A DNA stretch of 64,000 nucleotides, from positions 264,037,863 to 264,101,862 of the forward strand of contig CP136064.1 in NCBI GenBank assembly GCA_032622095.1, written 5' to 3'. A program made the translations under genes and the position numbers. The DNA comes from Siphonodentalium dalli (lineage: Eukaryota; Mollusca; Scaphopoda; Gadilida; Siphonodentaliidae). This document shows positions 56,764 through 64,000 of this stretch, in pieces (within the stretch, counting starts at the first letter, position 1; each line of letters opens with the position of its first letter). The notes beneath the pieces are model-generated. The model made no database searches. It saw only the letters and a program-made list of their open reading frames with translations, and was not told the origin of the DNA.

Positions 56764-56888
56764 CTGAAATTTGGAGCGGAGGCCATCTCTAAAGCTAAAC
56801 AGGCCAGGTTAGTTGAGAAGTAGGCCAGTAAGAAGAATATAGATGCAGCTGGAGCGATGGCATTCAGAGAGCCTATCATCAGTACAAG
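56764..56888 (-). CDS. SLC12A9: SLC12A9, exon fourth in this window (transmembrane)
   Basis: 125 bp, acceptor TTTTCAG|CTT (56890-56889) and donor CAG|GTAAGA (56763). It encodes [20 protein letters not shown] and [20 protein letters not shown], followed by F and a split Arg that the terminal exon completes (RPTFKYF). This is a conserved membrane pair of the SLC12A9 transporter core. Phases agree with both neighbours. Confidence 0.95.
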
Positions 56889-57558
56889 CTGAAAATTAAA
56901 GATGCATAATCTGATTAATGGTCCCTCAATTAATATTTATTTGGATTCGGGGGGTAAAACATATTTGATTCGAGTTGAGGAACCTACATATCAAAGCTCA
57001 GAGTTATTAGATATCGATTTTTGAAATCTATTATTTTTCACCATCGAGAATTATTAGTGTAAAAGTCAACGAGCGGACGGTCTCAGACTAAATTGCGAAT
57101 GAAGATGGATAACTCTAAATCAAGAGGCTTTCTGTTGATAATAAGGCCAAATTTCGTCGAAGAACATGTTGATAAATAACACGTTTCGGGCAATTTTATA
57201 CTATAGTTGACAGAGGTTAGCATTATTTTGGGGCAATTAATCTACTCTGATAACTGAAGAGGCCTCTCTAAAAATGTTGTTGTTGTTGTTGTTGTTGGAA
57301 ATCTGATTATATGGGGACCATCGAATCGGATTGAGTACCTTTAACAACAACAGTCAATTTGCGTAAAATTAGCCTGCACCAAACCATTTCCTTTTAAGAA
57401 GACTATTTTCTACCTGTTTATTTGCATAGAGATTAAGTGGTATTCTGATTTATTGGGTGATACTAAGCGTTATATTATGCTTATGGCATTAATTTCTGAG
57501 AGGTATTTTAAAGAATAAATTATTAACATACGCAACCAAATTGAAGCCAGATATTTAC
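56889..57558. other. SLC12A9 intron, nothing recognised
   Basis: Contains a short TTG microsatellite (57277-57297) and no element boundary. Confidence 0.45.
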
Positions 57559-57790
57559 ACTTCCATGATTGGAGCTTCCTGAAATTTTATGAAAACCCTG
57601 TACGAAAGCAATCTCTTTTATATGTGAGCCTCCCATATGGAGTATATATAAAGATAATACATTGGACTAACAATATTGACCTTGACCTTGTAAGCCAGTG
57701 CATTCTCCCATTGGAGATTCGTATATATAAGATAATACACTGGCACAGGGTATTTATTGCTGCACCAGCACAGCTCCCATCATGAAAGTG
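57559..57790. mobile_element. piggyBac-type MITE, family R, degraded
   Basis: TTCCATGATTGGAGCTTCC ... AGCTCCCATCATGAAAG, with the family's internal order but no TTAA left at the edges. It ends about 175 bp before the donor of exon 57965-58047. Confidence 0.68.
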
Positions 57791-57964
57791 TGAACTATCA
57801 AAAGATCAGAATCGATTTTGATTATCCTCACTTCTAACAGATGTTAATCTCTGAACACAGGAATTTAGTTTTGCACATGTACTTGCCCTTGCCCTTCCAA
57901 ATGTATCTCTGGTGACAGTTGAAATAAGCATGAATGAAAGTTACTACATCTGTATTATACTCAC

Positions 57965-58047
57965 CTGAACTAAGACCCATGATATAATGACAGAAGCATA
58001 AGGATTACCTCCCTTTGTAGTTATAGTGGCAGGTTTTAAAAATATAC
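57965..58047 (-). CDS. SLC12A9: SLC12A9, exon third in this window
   Basis: 83 bp, acceptor TTGCAG|GT (58049-58048) and donor CAG|GTGAGT (57964). It completes a split Gly codon and encodes IFLKPATITTKGGNPYASVI plus ISWVLVQ. The GGNP motif followed by a helix matches SLC12A9 and other amino-acid/cation/chloride superfamily transporters. It is too short to stand out as an open frame and was found by following splice phases. Confidence 0.93.
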
Positions 58048-59866
58048 CTGCAAATATAGTGAAAGATAGTTTAGTAATACTTTCTGACCCAATATATGAC
58101 TATTGCCTGCATTGGGGTGTAATAGCGAGAACTTAATATTCCACCCCAAGGCAGGCAATAGGTGTTTTATTATATATGACACATTTCTCGTCGTGCTGTG
58201 ATGTCAGCAGGCAGATAAATAGTTCGAAACCAGGCGATAGGTCGCTTGACACAATTCGGGCCTCATGCCAATTGTGATGCCAACAGGCGGATAAATAATT
58301 TGAAGTCAATACACCGGGCGATAGTTCGCTTCCCACAACTCTCGCCTCGTGCCAATCATGAATAGTCAGCAGGCACAATTCTGGCCTCCAACCAATCGTA
58401 ACATCAACAGGTCAATAAAAAGTTCGAAAACTCTAGCCTGGGCGATAGTTCAGTCAGCCGGTGCAATTCTGGCCTCACACCAATAATGACGTCAGCAGGC
58501 GGGTAATAGTTCAAAGACTTTAGCCCAGGTGATAGTTTGCTTGTAGGCAAAACTACTCTCAAACGCAGTTAGATAAATCAAAAGACAGTATGACCATCTG
58601 TGAACTCTATGTACCTTCATCCAGTATTAAACTAGTAAGTCTGAATTAAGATCTGAACTAGATTCATCTATATGAACTAGCACCTAATGGATCAGTATGA
58701 TACTAGTAGTATTAGTAGAGTAGTTGTGAGATCTATATCATACATGACAATTCCCTAATTGAACTTCCCAGTAAAAAAAAAACATTTTTAAAATGTTTTT
58801 TGGAGCAGGCAATGTACCCTCAGATGCGAGAAAATTGCTTCTTTTGATGTCAAATTTCTAAATCGGGCCACAGACTCGTGGCCGTTGAAGGCAAGGGTAC
58901 GGTAGACCTGCTATGGGGACATGCATGTATTGACTGAAAAGGACATTTCGCGATATTTGGGAATAAATATTTTGCAGAGATGTAATACAAAAGGTTCAAG
59001 GGAGATGAATGACAAGATCCCGATTTTGAGACCAACGAAAGCGTCTCTGAGATGCATGTACGGAAGAAATATTATAAAGACACAACATGCGTCAATTTAT
59101 AGTGCTTTGTCAGAGGACACTATCAAAGCATATTTTTGTGAACATTTGTGAAATGATTATAGCATACCGGGTATGTCATTTTGTATCAGAAATGCTCAAG
59201 TTATTTTAAATATACGATTATGGCATGTGCCAGCTGGCTCGGCGTATAAATCAAACACACATAACACATGCGCCAAGCGAAGATAGCACGAACTGTGTTT
59301 GGAGTGAAGTATTAAACGGGCATAAAGGTCTCCTGAAATGAATGGTATTGATGGACCAACATTTTTCAACTTTCTTGAGAATTAAAATGTGACTTGCCAG
59401 ATGAAACTATTTTTTGCCATTGGCAAATTTGTCAAGTGGCAGTGCAATCCCTGTCCGTGGTCCATCCCAGTGAGCCTAAATTAGGGGACTCTAAAAGACA
59501 TGATGAAGTTGATATCAAAGTGGAGTTAACCTCATGGCTGAGTGCATACATAAAATGTCACGCTGTGTGCTATACGTCCATACTGAGTATGGGATGTACT
59601 TCAGAACATATCATTCGTCATTATTCATAACTGGATTAGTGAGCTAGAACTAGCGTATCTTGACATTTGAAACAAAGTATTGTGATAGATAATAGCATTT
59701 GAACGGAGTCGGTTTCAGGGGTTGTGTGATATTTGCGACATATTTTTCCACTGGAAAATTGCCAAAACGTCCACAGCCTATCACATGACGTCATTTGGCA
59801 TGAAGAGGTTAAAGCAGATTTATTTCAAGACTTTAGCACTATCAGTGGTGCAAGATTACATATAGA
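58048..59866. other. SLC12A9 intron
   Basis: Diverged tandem copies of about 80-110 bp occur at 58190-58550 (GGGCGATAGTTCG, GTCAGCAGGCGG, CTCATGCCAAT). At 59389-59450 are TTGCCA-type words that end in a CAGTGCAATCCCTG hAT-like terminus. No exon recognised. Confidence 0.5.
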
Positions 59867-59868
59867 TA

Positions 59869-60081
59869 CAGTAATGCCCTGAGTAATCGACTCCTTAACC
59901 ACAGCAGAATTATGGGTAACTTTTCAGGAATTAGTCGGAAATATGGCTTGTTGCCATTCATCGGAAAGTTCTCAGTGAGAGCTTTCCGATGAATGGCAAC
60001 AAGCCATACTTCCAACTAAATCCTGAAAAGTTACCCATAATTCTGCTGTGTTTAAGGAGTCGATTACTTAGGGCATTACTG
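59869..60081. mobile_element. Tc1/mariner-type MITE, family T, copy 2
   Basis: TA|CAGTAATGCCC ... GGGCATTACTG|TA, 213 bp. A long inverted repeat sharing CCACAGCAGAATTATGGGTA and GCTTTCCGATGAATGGCAAC with 40911-41086. It ends 37 bp before the SLC12A9 exon at 60119. Confidence 0.88.
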
Positions 60082-60118
60082 TATAATCCTGTGTCATCGT
60101 ATGGTCATTGAAACTTAC

Positions 60119-60276
60119 CAAACAATTGATCGACACCCAGAGCCTCGAGAATTCTGGAAGCACCAATCAGATTGCCGAGAGCAGATGACAGTGTTGTAGC
60201 AAACATGCCAATCACAACAAATGGTCCCCATAAGTTGATACTCTGCATGAATCCATAGTTATTCACCAATAGGAAC
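60119..60276 (-). CDS. SLC12A9: SLC12A9, exon second in this window
   Basis: 158 bp, acceptor TTTCAG|G (60278-60277) and donor TTTG|GTAAGT (60118). It completes the split Arg from the exon upstream and encodes FLLVNNYGFMQSINLWGPFV, VIGMFATTLSSALGNLIGAS and RILEALGVDQLF, ending on one base of a Gly codon. The helix with LSSALGNLIGASRILEA is a transport-core segment conserved across SLC12. Both phases match. Confidence 0.96.
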
Positions 60277-60820
60277 CTGAAACACACAGTCAATGACACT
60301 GTAGATCCTGATAAAGACCCTGTATAAGGTGGCAGTTGTATATCAGCATCGTCTCATTTATTTAACTCTCTGGGCACTTGCAATGATATATCTCATTGCC
60401 TGTCATGATGTTCACCATCGGTGATGGGATATCCTGTCGCCTATTATTATATTTTTCATTGTTGGGTCCTGCGATTATTCGGTATTTAAAATAATATTGG
60501 ATTCGACTTCACTATTTGATTCGTATTTGGTTTGATAATCGGTGGTGAATATCTATCGAATATCTCTGTTTATCTTTGCGATGCTATTTTATGTCAGAAT
60601 ATCCCCAGATATGAATGCGGTCATGAGAATAGTTCTCAATATAGTTCAAATTGTTCCTTTCAGCTTGCTGATCAACCTCCATATTAAATAGAAAGTAGGT
60701 GACTTCGGGTGCTTACAGATCATATCTGATGAACTGCACCAAAAAATGAAAGAGGAAATGGAACGCATTACGGAGATCATGGATAGCAACTTGTGAAACT
60801 TAAAATTCAGTAATCTTCAT
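60277..60820. other. SLC12A9 intron, nothing recognised
   Basis: No repeat or exon that I can support. Confidence 0.4.
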
Positions 60821-61110
60821 CAAGCCTTGAAATAGTGTGTCTGTCATTTGCAGAATGAGGTCCCCAGAGGGTGAATTTAGTGATGATACCCCGCATAGCG
60901 GGCTAGCATCACCAAATTCACCCTCTGGGGACCTCATTCTTCTGACACATCAGCAGAATGAGGTTCCCAGAGGGTGAATGCCACCTCAGCAGAATGAGGT
61001 TCCCAGAGGGTAAATTTGGTGATGCTAGCCCGCTATGTGGGGTAGCATCACTAAATTCACCCTCTGGGGACCTCATTCTGCAAATGACAGACACGCTATT
61101 TCAAGGCTTG
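60821..61110. mobile_element. hAT-type foldback MITE, family P
   Basis: 290 bp, CAAGCCTTGAAATAG ... CTATTTCAAGGCTTG, with a perfect 8-bp duplication ATCTTCAT (60813-60820, 61111-61118). The inner arms GAATGAGGTTCCCAGAGGGT are repeated. Confidence 0.95.
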
Positions 61111-61176
61111 ATCTTCATATGGATCTTTTTGAGCTTGATGATCAGACTCAGACTGGGAGACTTATATTGACTTTAA

Positions 61177-61436
61177 CCCTTTCATGACGGGAGCTGCGCT
61201 GGTACAGCATTAAAGATCAGGTGCCAGTGCATCCTCTTATATATGCGAGTCTCCCATAGGGAGCCTAGCATATATAAGAGAATGCACTAGCTTACAAGGT
61301 CAAGGTAAATATTGTTAGGCCAATATAATCTTTTATATATGAGAGGCTCCCTATGGGATACTCGTATATATAAGAGAATGCATTGGCACAGAGTTTTTCG
61401 TAAAATTTCAGGAAGCTAGCTCCAGTCATGGAAGGG
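61177..61436. mobile_element. piggyBac-type MITE, family R
   Basis: 260 bp between TTAA sites (61173-61176, 61437-61440). CCCTTTCATGACGGGAGC ... CAGTCATGGAAGGG. Two palindromes built on CTCTTATATATGCGAGTCTC. Confidence 0.9.
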
Positions 61437-62004
61437 TTAAATTGTGAATTGGTCACAGATATGTTGCATAGCGCTGTATGTATGTGATTATGTGTGGTGA
61501 GTGGCTGCTTGTGTTTCTATTAATATAAGCAGATTATGTAGTGACGCCAATTCAAGGTTTGTTAACAAGTATTAATGTAACCCCAAAATCAGATATATTT
61601 CATACACATTTCAGCATCTCAGAATAGGTTTATTTCTTTGTAAAAGTATGGTGCAATATTAAAATTTATACAAAAATAATCAAAAGTAGTTTTATGTCAA
61701 TCTTGGAGAGTAAAATACGCACATGAAAAGTAATAAGAATATGTCAGAATAAAAAAAAATAATAAAAAAAAAAAATTTCAGGCCTACCTACCGACCCTAT
61801 TTTTTTCGGCTTGTAACCCAAACCAAACATTTAATTTTCTTTGGCCTTATGACAGGTTATTACCTGACTCAAAACCTGGCGTTTTCTTCTTGATCGCTAA
61901 TTGTCCGAAAAGATATATTTGATTCGATATTCATTTTGATACTGTGCAGTATTCGATTCAGTATGTTCAAACTTGTTTAGTGACAATATATAGTGAAAAC
62001 TCAC
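61437..62004. other. SLC12A9 intron, nothing recognised
   Basis: A-rich patch at 61750-61785. No element ends. Confidence 0.4.
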
Positions 62005-62116
62005 CTGTCACATGATCCACCAATCAGAATCATGAGAATGAGGTAGAAGCAGAAAGAGAAAAGCACGGCATAAAAGGTGCCCTTAGGTATAGAACTGCTT
62101 GGGTCCTTCAATTCTC
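62005..62116 (-). CDS. SLC12A9: SLC12A9, first exon visible in this window
   Basis: 112 bp, acceptor TTTGCAG|GA (62118-62117) and donor ACAG|GTGAGT (62004). It completes a Gly codon and encodes ELKDPSSSIPKGTFYAVLFS, then FCFYLILMILIGGSCD and a split Arg. GELKDPxxSIPxGT is a signature of the SLC12 family core, between two transmembrane helices. Earlier exons (N-terminus and first helices) must lie beyond 64000. Confidence 0.96.
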
Positions 62117-62156
62117 CTGCAAACATAAAAATAACAAAGCTGAAATCGCATCCAGC

Positions 62157-62618
62157 CAAACCTGCAAATAGCGTGTCTGTCATTTGCAGAATGAGGTCCC
62201 CAGAGGGTGAATTTAGTGATGCTATCCCGCATAGCGGGCTAGCATCACCAAATTCACCCTCTGGTAACCTCATTCTGCATGGCCTCATCTGCTATGGGAG
62301 ACATAGACTCAGATTGAAGTCCCCAAATGGTGAATATTGTGATGTACTCCCATTAGGAACATCGATTATGCAATGTGTCGTCTGCCAATTTGGGGATATA
62401 GAGAAACTAAACTAAAAAAGAAATAGAATCTATGTGAGAAGAAGTTTCAATGAATATTTGATAATATAGAAATTTTCCAGAGAAGATGAGGCCTAAGCAG
62501 AAAGAGGTCCCCAGAGGGTGAATTTAGTGATGCTAGCCCACTATGCAGGATAGCGTCACTAAATACACCCTCTGGGGACCTCATTCTGCAAATGACAGGC
62601 ACACTAAACTCAGGCTTG
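62157..62618. mobile_element. hAT-type MITE, family P, long form
   Basis: 462 bp with diverged ends CAAACCTGCAAATAG and CTAAACTCAGGCTTG. The spaced interior (CTGCTATGGGAGACATAGAC) is also seen at 55640 and at the window end. Its left edge is 40 bp upstream of the SLC12A9 exon acceptor. Translating its arms gives repeated proline/glycine peptides that are not real genes. Confidence 0.85.
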
Positions 62619-62753
62619 CACTGTTGAAGTAACTTATGGTGGATTATCCTATGAAAGCATACACGCTCCTGGTTAATTGTGGTCCTGCTAACTTTTTATG
62701 ATGCTGGTGGGTCCTGCTGAATTGCTATGATGTTGGTAGGGCAAAGCTGTTAA

Positions 62754-63009
62754 ACCTTTCATGATGGGAGCTGCGCTGGTGCAGCATTAATGACACAGTG
62801 CCAGTGCATTCTCTCATATATGTGAGTCTCCCATAGGGAGCTTCGCATATATAAGAGTATGCACTGGCTTACAATGTCTAGGTAAATATTGTTATGCCAA
62901 TGCATTCTCTTATATATGCGAGGCGCCCCATGGGAGACTCGCATATATAAGAGAAATCATTGGCACAGGGTTTATCACAAAATTTCAGGAAGCTCCAGTC
63001 ATGAAAGGG
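62754..63009. mobile_element. piggyBac-type MITE, family R
   Basis: 256 bp, TTAA on both sides (62750-62753, 63010-63013), ACCTTTCATGATGGGAGC ... CAGTCATGAAAGGG. Confidence 0.88.
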
Positions 63010-63038
63010 TTAATATAAAGTACCATTATTTTATTTAA

Positions 63039-63344
63039 CCATTTCAGTGCCAAGTCCGATTTTTGTATCAACCCATATTTCCTTGATCATTTTTCAAATT
63101 TATTGATTATAATGAATGTGATTACATTGATGGAAAGAGCTCTTAGAGCTCTTTCCACCGATGTATCACATTGTTGATCATTTTTCAAATTTATTGATTA
63201 TAATAATGTGATTACATTGATGGAAAGAGCTCTTAGAGCTCTTTCCACCAATGTATCACATTATTATAATTAATAAATTTGAAAAATGATCAAGGAAATA
63301 TGGGTTGATACAAAAATCGGACTTGGCAGTTGGCACTGAAAGGG
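63039..63344. mobile_element. piggyBac-type MITE, family S, copy 2
   Basis: 306 bp between TTAA sites (63035-63038, 63345-63348), ends CCATTTCAGTGCCAAG and GGCACTGAAAGGG. Two copies of the palindrome GAAAGAGCTCTTAGAGCTC replace the module present in copy 1. Confidence 0.86.
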
Positions 63345-63732
63345 TTAAAATTGTCATTTTTGCAGTGTTTGGCTGATCTGAATAATTCAGCAGTTCGTTG
63401 TAGAGCGATCCTGGATTCTCACTGAGGATGCATGACTAATTACATTGCTAATAGTGATGTGACGAGAATTTAAAAATTTGCAATATCAAAATAATTGCAA
63501 AACAACAAATGAATATTGATTGGTAACGCTCAGAGTAATATCACTTCTGTTAGGTGTTCAGAATATGAAATAAATATTGAGCTCAACTCATGTTGGTTTT
63601 GGTTAGAGATTATTATCTCACTCGAGAGGATTGTGGAAGGATACCCATTGAGCTCTCAGGGTATCCTTCTGCCATTTGCTCTCATGTGATAATCACTAAC
63701 CCAAAACAACAAGGTATGGCTCTATATATTTA
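63345..63732. other. SLC12A9 intron with a foldback
   Basis: An imperfect inverted repeat spans about 63592-63708 (GTTGGTTTTGGTTAGAGATT against AATCACTAACCCAAAACAAC, with AAGGATACCC/GGGTATCCTT at the centre). Otherwise unassigned. Confidence 0.55.
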
Positions 63733-64000
63733 CAAGTCTTGAAATAGTGTCTGTCATTTGCAGAATGAGGTCCCCAGAGGGCGAATTTAAATTTAAATTC
63801 ACCCTCTGGGGACCTCATTCTGCTTGGACATCATCTTCTGGGAAGTATCTAGTCTCAAATTAACATTGTTTTTAGTTACTTTTTCCTTTCTGTTCAGTTT
63901 CTATATCCCCTAATTTGCAGAAAATAAATCGAGGAGACTAATGGGTGAACATCAACTTCAACTGGGGATCTTCAATCTCAGTCTATAGTCCCATAGCAGT
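63733..64000. mobile_element. hAT-type MITE, family P, cut by window end
   Basis: Starts CAAGTCTTGAAATAG and carries the arm GAATGAGGTCCCCAGAGGG twice (shortened foldback). It then enters the long-form interior (CTATAGTCCCATAGCAG) and runs off the window. Confidence 0.8.

Noticed and set aside
58921..59151. Plus-strand frame MHVLTEKDISRYLGINIL in an SLC12A9 intron
   Set aside because: No family recognised and isolated. Could be a chance frame.
60958..61170. Recurrent small proteins such as RMRFPEGEFGDASPL near 38.8, 43.9, 61.0 and 62.2 kb
   Set aside because: They are translations of the family P MITE arms in different frames and orientations, not genes.

Overview
The window is eukaryotic, intron-rich and AT-rich. 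It looks like a marine lophotrochozoan, probably a mollusc and perhaps a bivalve. That guess rests on spliced animal genes with GT/AG introns, CR1-like and I-like LINEs, hAT, piggyBac and Tc1 miniature elements, tandem-repeat-cored elements, and dispersed repeats carrying stretches such as CATAACTCTG and TTCGAACTTGACCTG, which I associate with bivalve genomes. The species itself cannot be read from the sequence.

Two host genes are supported, both on the minus strand. Gene 1 (about 32.8 to 2.6 kb) encodes a small type I membrane protein. Four exons can be joined with matching phases: signal peptide (32778-32844), first CUB half (27413-27655), second CUB half (6885-7016), and LDL-receptor class A domain plus transmembrane helix (2623-2909). 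Gene 2 is the 3' part of SLC12A9, a cation-chloride-cotransporter-family gene. Its last five exons (62005-62116, 60119-60276, 57965-58047, 56764-56888, 50453-51791) splice in frame, and the rest of the gene lies past base 64000.

Layout: 1-2.2 kb is a 20-bp satellite with higher-order structure. 3.1-6.5 kb holds three unrelated tandem arrays in the last visible intron of gene 1. The 20-kb intron that splits the CUB domain (7.0-27.4 kb) holds a 2.23-kb block X, a LINE tail, a coding-intact I/Jockey-type LINE (PHD/CCHC gag plus EN-RT-RNase H), and a broken CR1-like LINE interrupted by a second X copy and by element Y. Intron 1 (27.7-32.8 kb) holds large palindromes, a deleted hAT element with a BED-finger remnant, and a piggyBac-type MITE. 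33-50 kb is intergenic: a LINE remnant with a second Y copy, then many foldback MITEs. 50-64 kb is SLC12A9, whose introns are full of MITEs and minisatellites.

The main biological theme is the interplay of mobile elements with the two genes. Several MITEs with intact target duplications lie within 10-45 bp of splice sites. One piggyBac-type MITE starts 15 bp after the SLC12A9 stop codon and carries the nearest AATAAA. The LINEs inside gene 1 lie antisense to it. Nothing resembling CRISPR arrays, rRNA or tRNA was seen.
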